A program made the translations under genes and the position numbers. DNA of 64,000 nt, from assembly GCA_963675135.1 (NCBI GenBank), contig OY776120.1, positions 62,864,063-62,928,062 on the forward strand, read 5' to 3'. A model generated the notes under the pieces. That model saw only the letters and a program-made list of their open reading frames with translations, searched no databases and was not told the DNA's origin. Shown one piece after another: positions 12,563 to 25,200 of this stretch (position 1 is its first letter; each line of letters starts with the position of its first letter). This DNA comes from Galeopsis tetrahit (Eukaryota; Streptophyta; Magnoliopsida; Lamiales; Lamiaceae).

Positions 12563-12833
12563 TTCCCTCCGTCCCGTAGGAACTTGCACCCTTTGATCGA
12601 CACACATTTTAAGAAATGTGTAATGATTGATGTTTTGAAGAGTAGTTTTGTAAACTTTTATGAATAAAGTAAAGTAAAAAGTAGATTGAATGTGGAAAAG
12701 TAATGACATATGGATAAATATGAGTATATTTCAAAAGTGAGGGTTGTGAAGATATTTTCTTTTATGGAGTGTACAAATTGATATGAGACATCCATATATG
12801 AAAAGTGTGCAAATTCTTGTGGAACGGAGGGAG
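12563..12833. mobile_element. Stowaway-type MITE
   Basis: Left end TTCCCTCCGTCCCGTAGGAA pairs with right end TTGTGGAACGGAGGGAG. TA duplications lie at 12561-12562 and 12834-12835. The internal TTGCAC and GTGCAA are also inverted. Length 271 bp. Confidence 0.88.
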
Positions 12834-12835
12834 TA

Positions 12836-13266
12836 TAAATCTCTACTCGTGTTTAATTCATTGATTGCAGTTTAAGGGTTTAAGGATTTTGAGGAGTACA
12901 TGAACAAGCAAACGTTAAAAATATGATAAAGATTAGGTTTAAAGATTAATTCATAATATATAGTATATATAAATGGGTAATACAGACATGTGATTTAAGA
13001 CTATTTTTGTGCAATATTTTTTGGAGTGTGTACAGTAGAACCGCGCCCTTTTTTATTTGACCAAAAGACCTATTTTTAACAAAATTTCAATAAACATTTA
13101 ATTTTTTGTCATCTTGTGAAAGGGTAAAATAGGAAGAATATAGGAAACAATTACTACATCTTAATCTGTGAAAATTTGTTCAATCTATATTAGTGGTACA
13201 GAGGGAGTGTTAAAATACAAGATTCAAACTATAAATTCAGAGACCAAATTCCACCCACCGAGTATC
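12836..13266. other. Spacer downstream of the VPS35L gene
   Basis: AT-rich DNA between a MITE and the stop codon of the minus-strand gene; it should contain that gene's 3' UTR and polyadenylation site. A GAGGGAGT end near 13200 suggests another decayed Stowaway copy, but I found no left partner. Confidence 0.4.
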
Positions 13267-16200
13267 CTACACATGAAATTGTTGAGCATCTAAAAACTTC
13301 AAAGTAGATTGCAAAAACTTGTCACCTGTACTCAAGCAAGACTGGGCAATTTCCACCAATTTGGAGCACACTTCTAATGTTTCTTCAGACATCTAAAATA
13401 AAACATGAAAATAAAAAACATAATTATATCGAAGATGAATGCTTTCAGAGTTTGTGGTCTTAACACCAAGTTTTTTGCATGATTTACTTACTGTAAAGGA
13501 TGACGCAACACAGTTACAAGCTTCGAGAGCTATCTTTCCACGGACAGCCTAAAAGAAAGAATTCAAGTTCACAAGGCATCATTGTCAAAAGGGGATGTCT
13601 GATTGTCTGCTGTTTTGGAAATTCACAAAATCTGAATAACCACGTAAAAAGTAGCAGCTATGGAGTAACAAAATTGAGATTGAAAGAAGTGAAAAAAAAT
13701 TGCCCCAATAATCATAATAATAATAATAATAATAATACAGTAGTAATAATTTACCTTAGACGACTCTTGCATTATGATATTTACGATGTCCTGAAAAACA
13801 ACACCAGACAGCGACAACAGTTCTTCGTGATAGGATTGAACACCATAAAATAAATGAAGATTGCCAATGACCTGAATAGTGAAAAAATATGTTTGCACAA
13901 GTGAGCAACCCATCCAACACAGGAAGATATGTGTGGCGTGTACTTTTAACATATGTGAGTTGCACAAAACAGAGAGAGGGAGGGGGTGTGAGGGGTCGTA
14001 AATTATTCAATCCAGCCTACTTGAAGGATAAATTCAAGAAGAAATATCATCCCCTTATATTGGTTCTTTCATGATACCCAACAAAGAGAGTAGGATGACT
14101 TTTCCTTCCCTTAAAGCTCCACTTACTTGCTCAGTAATCAAATTTATTTTTCCAAGTTTTACCTTAAAAGGTTTTAATTTTGGGAGAAGGTACACCCAGG
14201 ACCCTAAACTATTACTCCAAGTCCAATCAAGCCCCTAATGTATTTTTATGTTTTCAAAAGAGCTAAAAAATGCACTCCTGTAAACCCTAAACACGTCCTA
14301 AGTTACCCTTCTCTCATTTACTCGTTTTTAGCTTACATTTACTTGGGGCAAAAATCAATCATCATGTATATATACTAGTTCATTTTGGTATGTTTGCATA
14401 TCTATATTAATAGTATTGGGTGTAGTGTAAAGATTTTATCAACCTAAACTTAGTACCGAGTTACAAATTTGAAGTATACCTCAGATCAGTATCAGGTCAA
14501 TGATCTCAAAAATCCCACTCAAGAATATGGACTTATTACCCTAAAAGACAATTCAATTGCAACTCACTTCAAGTACTTCACATATTTGAATAAATTGCAA
14601 AATTGATCTCGTGTCTATTAGGTGTTGGCAATTTTAGTCTCATATGAATTAATTTTCTCAATTAAATTCCGTAACTTTTAAAATGATGCTATTTTAGCTG
14701 TAGATTGACAAGGTTGCAGGATATTTGCACGAGTTGCTCACATGTGCTTCTGGTATTTCATGTAGCAAACGGACTAATGACTTGGCATCACTTATGTGGC
14801 ATAAGGAGATCCCAACATATTAGTTTTAATTAAGAAATAAAAAACAACAAATTAATTATCATCCTATAACAAAAAATTGTCAATATAAGACTACAATAGT
14901 AGCATTTTAAAATTAATTTGAATAGGACTAAAATCGCAAACACCCAATAAATATGGGACTAATTTTACAATTTACTCTCGAATATGTTAACTCTTCATTG
15001 CATAATGATAGTTTTCACTGGTTCTCTCCAAATAATTTGTTGTTAGAATAAAAGTTAAAAGCTAGAAGATATGCAGTAAGTCATGCATACAAAACCTGAT
15101 TCATGATCAAGGAGTATTAGACCAAACAGAATTACCTCTCGACTGACAGCATGGTACCCGTACGGCAGTTGATTCTGGGATTTTGCTGCAGATAAGAAAA
15201 TAATTGCTAACAATACTTTAGCCTTCATTCCAGGCATTATCCTACAACATGGGAACAAATTAGCACCAAATAGAAATTACAAATGGAGTGAGTTTAATAA
15301 ATATGTGAAGGGAAGCATCACCATGACTGGGAGTCGAGGAAAGACAACAAAAGCCTATGAATCGATGCTACTCCTTGTTCAAGGCTACCTTCAGTAAGAA
15401 ACTGGGGCATCAGTAAAGTTCAAAAGAGGTGACAAATTTAGAGCTACTTCCAGCTCTAAAGTTAAAACGATGGGGCAAACAATAATACCTGGAACCATCA
15501 CCATGGCACATAACTTGCATATCAACGAGATAATCATATCACCATCTTCGGCCATCCGCAGAACTACAGGAAGCACAATAATTCAGCACTTCAATTTGTT
15601 GTAAAGCAGTAGAACAAGGAAACAATAAGATACGTCTTAAAGGTCAGATAATGTTTGATCAGTTGCTATGGAAAAAGTGAAAGAGGAGCGTAAGGAACCA
15701 GGCAAAGGATAGACGTAGCATACATATTTCAGAATAAGAATAACCAACATTTTAGAGGTTAACAGGACGTTCATATCTCAGTGCTTGAATTGATTTTTAC
15801 ATTCACTTTCATGAACACCACAAAAGTTTTTCCTATTAGTAGAATATCAACTACTAGAATTAACTATCCTCTTAAACTCTCCAGTCAAGCTCATGGTTTC
15901 TTGTAATGTTACTTTAAAGCATTTTTTAAGGGATAATATCATTTTGCCACCCATACTATACCTCTTTTATCAAACTGGTACCTGTATATTATTTTTCCAA
16001 TTGCATCCTCTATTATTAGGGATTGACCAGTTGCAACCTATACTTTGTTCAAGGGGTTTTTTCCGACCAAAAGTCGAACAAGTGACTTGCACTTTGAACC
16101 TGGATCCATATGCCATTTCAATCTCAAACTGATCATGACCAATACAATGTGGAATGAAGTCACTTGACCTCTTCTTCAACTCTTAACATCTTATCTACCA

Positions 16201-19200
16201 CAGGACAAAATCTCCCGCGATACTTTCGAATTTGATCCCTTCTTGGGTGATTCTCTTCTTCATCAACAACAGTTAAATACACTCCAGGTTGCAACTGGTC
16301 TCCTACAAGTCACGTGTTCGACTTTTGGCCAGAAAAAAACACTAAAACAAAGTACAGGTGGCAACTGGTCAATCCCGAATAGTAGAAGATGCAATCGGGA
16401 AAAATAAAATTGAACAGGTACCAATTTGATAAAAGGGGTATAGTACAGGTGGCAAAATGATATGATCCCTTTTTTAATGGTCACAAATTGCACTAGCATT
16501 TCTGGTGAAAGTACTTGACTAACCATTGACAGAGTCTACATTTGGCAAACAATTTAATGCTGCATTTATAAGCCCATCTGAATGAGAAATAAAGCCACCC
16601 AGTAATGCAACCTGATGCATAGAAAAGATAAAGAGATGAGCACGTAGTTCCAAGAATATGATTGTAAAACCAAATGAAATGAAATTGCACCTCTGCAGTT
16701 TCAATATACAAGTTCAACTGCCTTAAGCTAGTAGGAATAGCAGGTACTGTAACTTCATTAAATGCCAGACATGATTTGACAAAGCTGATGCTGTTATTTT
16801 CATCCCTCATAGCTTTAACAGCTAAGTTGTTACTGGAATGAACAAGAATCTCCTGCATTTAACAAATAATGTCACTTGAAGCTTCCATATTTAACGCAAG
16901 CAGAGTTGACAAGTTCAGAGTATCGAACTGTGAATGTTGTGAGACAGTCCATGCAGGTTAATAGACTTGAGTAATATCTATCAGCTACAATGGCCCCCAT
17001 CCTCCAGAGGCGAGTAAATCAGAAAGAAAAGAAGGGGAGAAAGCAATCCTGATCAGCCAAATGAAACACTAAAGGTGTTTGATTTGGGTATATAGTGAAT
17101 TTTGAAAATTAGTTTTCAAAATTTAGTAGATTTTGAAATCCTGATAAATAGTAATGGTGTTTGTTTTGAGATTTTAAGTAGGGTGAGATTTAACATTATG
17201 TCAAATCAATAAGAGTAAATGATGAGAATTATTATATTATTGTTGGGTATGATTGTTGGGTGATACCGTGATAATTTAAATATATTAAAGTGCAAGGAGA
17301 GAAAATTGATTGTAGTGTGATAGTAGGTTTATAGGTGTTGTAGTGGTGGTTTTTTTAAACCAGATTTCAAGATCTCTAAGTAGAATTGTTTTTGGATTTC
17401 CAAATTCCAAATCAACCAAAACCTAAAATAAGCCAATTATTCAAACAAATCGAGCTATGTCTCGTGTAGCTCAAGGGCACAGTTAAGTAACAAGCATCTT
17501 CAGCTTCTTCGCTGTCAGGAGCCTGGTACTGAATGTTCTATATAAAAGTTTTTTTATTAGTTTCAGCTGCGTTTATGCAGGACCCTGGGTAGAGTTCAAT
17601 TATTACAAAAAGTTGTGCAAAGTTCTATGAATATATTTTATAAAAGGATAATTTTACTAAAGCAACTGTTCAATTTTTACCCAATGTGTATTCAATATAG
17701 TGATTTTACTTTATAACAAAAACTTCACTGAAAAACGCCAATTGGAATTACATATTATGAATAGGTATTTTTTTCAAAACAAGCATACAATTGACTACCT
17801 TCGTATTTCAAGACCAGTTGTTCATTGAAGTTGGGATTCATCATATAGTTAGCCTTTTTAATCTCATAATATGGAATGACAAAAGGCCGTTTTTTTTTAT
17901 TTCTACAAGATACGACATCATAACAGAACTTATTAGCTACTGTGCAATAAGGTGAACCAGAGACCAAGAATTCAATCTGTTTTGTAAAACATTTGAGAGC
18001 AAAAAATTGCAGCAATTGAACTGAATAACCTAGTCACTTACGAGAATCATGAATAAGAAGACAGTAACAAAAACCAAGAAAGGTAAAGAAAAGAGGGTGT
18101 GAAACCTGGAGTTCACTAATGCTATAAAAAGCTCCACGACATTGGGCAAGAAACCTTAAATGACTTTCGACATCAGTCCCATGGTCAACCTAACAATAAA
18201 AAGTGCAGATGTGTAGGCAGTATAAAAAAAGAAAAAGAGTCCTCAATTGTTAACAAACAAAACATCTTTGGAACTAAAAGTAGGTTACCATATATACAAA
18301 ACGGCAAATTAGACGAGATGGATGCCGGTAATCATCCTTTCTCATATTTGAGAAATCTAAGTCATCATATAAGGCCTGAGCAACTTCAAGTAGCACCTCA
18401 ATCACGGTTGGATCTTGAATTTCACCATTCCTGAAAAACGATTATTATGGTAAACTTCCAAAAGACAAAACATACTAGAAAATTCAGTTATTCTTATCTT
18501 CCAGCATATTACATGTACATGATAACAATTATGCAAAAGAACTAACAAAAGTTTGCAACAGAAAATGGAAACGTGAAGAATGATACGTCTATCTTTGTGG
18601 TCTGTTCAAGTAATGATTTAACAAAAATGTGTGACTGATAAATATAGTGTCATAACTCCATGCATCATTTCATGGACCATGATACCAGCAAATGTGCATG
18701 TTTCTCCCTGAAAACTTGCATCAATAATGTCAATGGAATAAGTAAATAATTTCTTTAGCTGCATGCGAAATAACATCAAGAAATTCCCTAGAGTAACTTT
18801 TACTATCATATCATATAGATCATCAACAAAACGTCGCAGAGATGCTGAGAAAAATTTAACCGAAAAGAATTTCACCATGCATGCCTTCAGGATCTTATTC
18901 ACTTATTACATCTAAAAATGTCTTTAAGCCGTCAAATATTCCAATCATGGACTCTTTTTCAGTAATTTACTCAGGTGATGTTTACTTTGAGTTTTGGGTG
19001 GTTTAATGGTTTTGAAAACAAGTTGTTGAAATCCTGGGTTTTTTTAATCCTGATGAATAGTAATATGTGTTTTTTTTAGTTTTTGAATAGGAGAGGGTTT
19101 AACTTTATGTCAAATCAATGTGTATGATTAAATAAAATTGTATTATTATATTATTGTTGGATGAAATTATAATGATTAGATGATTGTGTAATGATTGGAT

Positions 19201-22200
19201 TTATTATATTATTATTGAGAGAAATAATAATGATTGGAGTGATATTATAAGGATTTAACTTCATGTCAAATCATTATGCTTGATAGGGGTGGTTTTGAGT
19301 GGTTTTTTAAAACCGGTTTTTAAATCCCTAAGAAAAACAGGTGTAGGATCTTAACACAAAACCGGGTTTTTAAATTCCAAAGTAAACATCACCTCAGAGA
19401 ACTAATGCAAGGGAAGAGGATTCGGATAAAGGTTTTGATTGTCTTGGTCCTATTTTCAGCATATTCGCTGCTTCTGGATATTGTACTAATGTAGGGGGAA
19501 CCTAGTGGCATGGCGGGGTAAGAAACGGACAATTGTGGCTAGATCAACAGCTGAGGCTGAATATAGAGGCATGGCTCACACCATGACTGAGATGTTATGG
19601 TTGAAGAACTTTCTTGAAGAATTAGGTTTCTCATACAGTGAACCGATGCTTAGGTATTTGTGATAAGAAGCAGCTATTCACACTGCAGGTAATCCAGTCT
19701 TTCATGAACAAACAAAGCATATTGTGGTTGATTGCCATTTTATTCCTTAGTGCATTATGGATCAGAAGATTGTCACTCATTCACTTCTTCATCTAATCAA
19801 GTGATTGATATTTTCACCACAGCATTAGGTGGGCAACGTTTTTCAGAGCCTTGCAGCAAGCTGGATATGGTTGATATATATCCTCCAGGCTCCAGCTTGA
19901 GGGAGAGTGTTAAATATAATAGTATATGTTGTTTCTATGTATAGCTCATCTAAGTTTAGTACGAGATTTTCCATCATTCTTTGCCTCATTAGATTGTAAC
20001 CTACACTACATATGCTAATATCTTTAACACTCTCTCTCAAGCCTTATTTAGATTGTAACATATGGGCAATGTTTGCATGAAAACCCCTTAATGGAGCTTT
20101 TAGCCAAGAATTTCCATAATAGTGGTGCTGATCAAGCTGTAAGGGAGCGTGAGGCAGCCCTTAAAGTTTTTTTGCTTATCAAACTTGTTTTATCTCATTA
20201 TGTTGTATATGACTTATTATTATTATATAGAATTTGAGGTGTATAGTACATGTAGTTTTTCTATCATGTCAAAAGAAGATTGTAGCTTATAAACATGATT
20301 TATGCTTTATGTTATTTGAATATTTACGTTACTGGAGTATCCACAAGTATACAGGTATCAATTTTTGGCACGTTCTAAGAGTTTCTTTGTGTAAGTTTCA
20401 TGAGATAGCCCAAGTAATCTCCTCAAACGACCCAAGTGAATCTTTTTGAATGAACTTGGCTTTCACCCATATCCCGCATCTCAAAATATGAGGGTAACTA
20501 TTTCTTAATGGTTTGGAGATGCTCTTTATTGTTTCCAGCTTAGTATATCAACTACATATAGAGACAGAATCAAAAAATTGTCTTTGGACCGTTAAACATA
20601 AACATAATGATCTTAGTTTATCACAACATGGTATCAGGGATTTTCCAACTATACTAACATCTACATTTAAAACTGAAAAGGGTTTAAAATAAACAATATC
20701 AAAACTTTATAAAAGTTTAATGATACGAAAATCTTGTAATCTATAAATGTCATGACTCAAGCAGTATATGACAGACAAACATGCCATTGCTTTCAACAAA
20801 AATGTTGTTAAAGATTAATACTTGGGTGAACCAGTTGCACCATGCAATTGGTGCACAACTAATAATATTCAATGATAACAACTAATATCGTTCAGTGAAA
20901 CAGCTAATGCTGACCAAATAATACATTTTAGTAAAATAACTAATACCATTTAAAAATGCACTTGAGTTGCATGGTGCAACTGGTACATAGAAGTATTTGT
21001 CATTAATCAAAGATAGATAATAAGCCAATCAATATCATCAATGCACTTCGGATTCACTAAGAAAGTTAAATGGAGTAGAAATTATAGAGAATCCAAATGT
21101 CAAATTATGGGACAAGATGATACCGTGTTGCCATACTAAGAATGTGCATATTGATAGAGTTTCTTGAGCTCCCGTGCATCATATCCAAGATGTCAACAAA
21201 ATGGTTCTACAAAACATGAATTTTAATGCCAATCAGTAACAACAGTTTATGAGAATTCAAGCCCCTGACCAAAAGCACTGATGAAAGATCAAGCTATTAT
21301 GAATTAAATGGAATTAGGGGATGAAAATCTAGCCACGTGACAATAATGTATTGGGAAAATTGCATATAGAAGAAATTTATTCAAAAGCTTACCATAGCTA
21401 ATATTTTCTCTATGTCGGCAAAATGAGTAATAATTTTCAAGAAAATTGACTGCAGTATCAGTAATGCATTTTCATCTATCTTGCCTACACTTATGCGCTC
21501 CAATATCCCATCCAGTATTACATTTAAGAATGCATCCTGCAAAATGGATTAGAGTAAGACAGATGTGTACTTATCTCAATCGTCCACTCCAAATTCAGAT
21601 ACTACAAAATTCACCTTTATTAAGACTAAACATCACGAGAAAAAGTCAAGGTGTTCAAAAACCAAAATTAAGAAGAATGTTTTCATGATTAATATCACAG
21701 TTCTAAGCTTTAGGAGAATTTTTTAAACCTACAAGAAGTAGTCGTAATACCATCACACCAAGAAACTAATAAGGCACGTGGCCAATTAATCTAGCCAATT
21801 GGCAGAAGAAGCTTCATCACTATATTTAATGAAAATTGAACTTACTTTCAGCTTACATCTGCATCACCATTCAAGCATCAATTGAAGAATTGTAACATAT
21901 AAATGATCTGGAAATATTGACATTATGGCTGACCTAGAGAAGCATACATCAGGAGGCAGCATCAGCTTTTGGCAGATTTTGTCAAAGGGATGTTCGTGTT
22001 TATAATCCCAAGATGTTAGGGTAGTAAAAGTCTAAAAGATAAAAACAAGTTTTTGCACCTAAAGATTTCCTTTGATCTTCCTTTCCAAAAGAATATCCTT
22101 TAAGAGATCAGCACATATTATAACAATCATAACTTGTAAAAACAAGATGATAGGAATATCATAAGATTGATAACATATACAAGATTGAAACCTTGGTTGA

Positions 22201-25200
22201 CAAAGCTTGATATTACCAACTGGTTCTCCAAGATAATATCCAAATAAGCATCCGCAATCATCAAGAATGCATCAAGGTTGTCATAACAAGATAGAACCTG
22301 AAATGTAGATGCATCTAAATAATCAATAAAGGAAATCTTACAAGAGAAGTCAAGCAGTATCACATACTAATAATTAATTTATTCCAGCAAATAATATATG
22401 ATAAGTAAAAAATAGAGAAGGTAAGCATCACAGAAAGAGCATTATAGACAACTTAAAGGCTTTCACCCAGTCCTACACTAGGGTAAAGGTGCATGCAGTT
22501 TTTAGTTTAAAGTGGAGAGAGAATGTTGATATTATGTAAATATTAGCAGGTTCAGACATGAGTATTAACGAATTACATAATGAACTCACTTAAAACAGAT
22601 TGAAAGACACTTGGAGCAGAAATCTATGCCTCTAAAATTTAGGGGAAACAGAAAACAAGCACTAAAAATCCCAGATGAATGCAATATGTCCTCAGTAAAA
22701 TTAACCAATGTAACTACATAAGATGAATGATATTTACCACTAAGTACTACTCCCTCCGTCCCACAATTGTTAGCACTCCTTACTTATTCGTCCGTCCCAC
22801 AATTGTTTGCACATAAACCCCACCCTCACAATATTCACATATTTACACAAAATGCCATTACTTTTACCCTCAATCCAATCATTTACTTTACTTTATTCAT
22901 AAAAGTTTACAAAATTACCCCTCAATGCTCCACTCATTACACATTCTTCTTAGTTTGTGTGTCCATAAAGTGGTGCAAACATTTCTGGGACGGAGGGAGT
23001 AATAGAGAATAAAAAATTCTACATAAAAATTCAGAAATAATATAATACCTGGATAATTTTATCCACTACCAACTGGACCCGGCTCACTTCGTGTACCGTT
23101 TCACATAGCCTTTGTCCAAGCAATTTGAAATTGAAAGACTGCAATCAAGAATTAATCGGCCAGATTATAAGTATCAAAAAAGAACAACAAAACACCACAA
23201 CTGCAGGAATTTAATTTTATCTGAATTTTAAGACACATGCCTGATCGAAAGACCCATCGTCAGTTGTCTCTATGAGATGCAGCACCTCCATGGCATTTAA
23301 ACAAGTAAATCCAATCGGAAGCTCTTTCAGTATATAATGAAGGATAATCGAGATGCATGAATAATTTTCAAACAATATTGTTGGGCTGATCCTCATACCA
23401 AGGGAGACAAGCAAATTGCTAATATCCATCTGCCAGTAAATATAGTCAATCAGTCAAAGCATTGCATTCACGATCCAGCGAAGTGAAACATTTCCAATAA
23501 GAAATTACAGAAAGTCAGAAACAAACCATAAAAAAAATACATCTATCTTGTCATTTTTAAATAAATCATTTTTACAGAAGTTTGAGACATGCAAACTACT
23601 ATTTTGGGGTCAAACTAACATTTGGTTTGGAAATGAAAACCTAGGGAAGATCTTATTTTTCATAACTCGATAAATAGCATTCTGCATTCTAAAACAAAAT
23701 TGAACTTTTAAAGCAGATCTTACAAGAGAAAAAAAAAAAAAAAGTATTTCTCATATTCCATTCCAACACTATGAACGAAACAAGTGTTCAAGAAGAACTA
23801 AAGAAGCAGTCAGACTTATCAATTCATCCAGCCATCAAAATATATCAGCAAAGAAGCAGAATCTAAATATAAATTAGCCAAAACCTGCTTTAGATCCTTG
23901 AATAAGCATTTCAAGATGTACTCTATAGTGGGTTCAATTAGAGTAAGCAGTAATTTATTATTTCCAGAAAGATTCTCGTCCACGGCTTCTTTGGCTGGCA
24001 TAATGCGCATCAGTAGCAGTTTCAGGTCATTAATGCAAGTGATCAGATAACCTGTCGCAGAATGCAATATCCATTGCTTGTGAGAGGCATGAAGATTTCA
24101 AAGTAAACAAGGAAAAGTACGAGCTACAAATAACAAAGAGGAAACCTAAAAGAGATTAGGACTAGAAAGGTAGCATGCATTTCACGCACTCATCCAAATA
24201 TGGATGATGTGACTTGTAAACTTCGATGAAATATATCCAGAGTGCTCTCTCCATAGTTTGAGCTTGCTATGATCTTACTACATATTATGAGATTAAGTAC
24301 CAACATAGGGTGATGTCCAATATCTATATCATTTTCTATCCCTAAGCACAAAATTAAAGTGAAACTATCCTAGATTTCCCATAAGTTCATATTACTCAAA
24401 CTCTGATATAATTCATTTATTGTCTTATTAATATTATTATTATTATAGTTAAGGCTTTTTTTAATTAAGTCTTTAATAAACAGCCCATGGCCTTTATTGT
24501 TTGTGGGCTAAGTTAGGGTTTAGGTTTTCTTGTAAAACTTTTTATATTATATTTGTATTGTTTTCTTGTTTTTCGATCCTTCTACTCTTAGAGTAGTACT
24601 TTCAGTCCCTTCTCCACCGTGGCCAGTCTCTCAGCTAGACAGCGCGTAGTCATGGAGTGTTTGTGATCCGGCAGGTCGGACCAAATTGATGGAGTAGAGG
24701 GATAGACACTGAATAAACTGATATTATTAATTTGAACTTGAAGTTCAAACCACAGAATTACAAGGAGTAATCTACCCAAGCAAGGATTGCCATTTAAGAC
24801 TCAAAACCTAAACCCTAACTTAGCCCACAAGCAATAAAGCCCACGGGTTGTTTATTAAAAACTTAATTTTAAAAATCCCTAACTACAATAATAATAAATT
24901 AATAATATTTAAGGCATTGAATGAATTATATCAAACTCACAATCAAATAATGAAATGTTTTCCATGCTAATCACTGTTTACCGGTAATGAAGTCAATAAC
25001 CCTTCAAAATTGAAGAGAGCACATAAAAAACTTCAATTACGTACATATGTAATAAACCAAGAATCTGCACCTGAGTCATGATGTGGTAGCCTTTGAGCAC
25101 ACTGAACCAAATACAAGCGGCAGTAAGCTGACGTCACCGGATCAGCAATGCCCCTTGTCATCTCAACCAAACGTTGAAGGATATCCTCAGAACGATCGTG

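Noticed and set aside
13706..13738. (ATA)n run as a coding or structural signal
   Set aside because: It is a simple trinucleotide microsatellite in VPS35L intron 21, just past the exon 21 donor.
18618..18902. 94-codon minus-strand ORF in VPS35L intron 13
   Set aside because: It matches no family segment and exons 13 and 14 join in phase without it.
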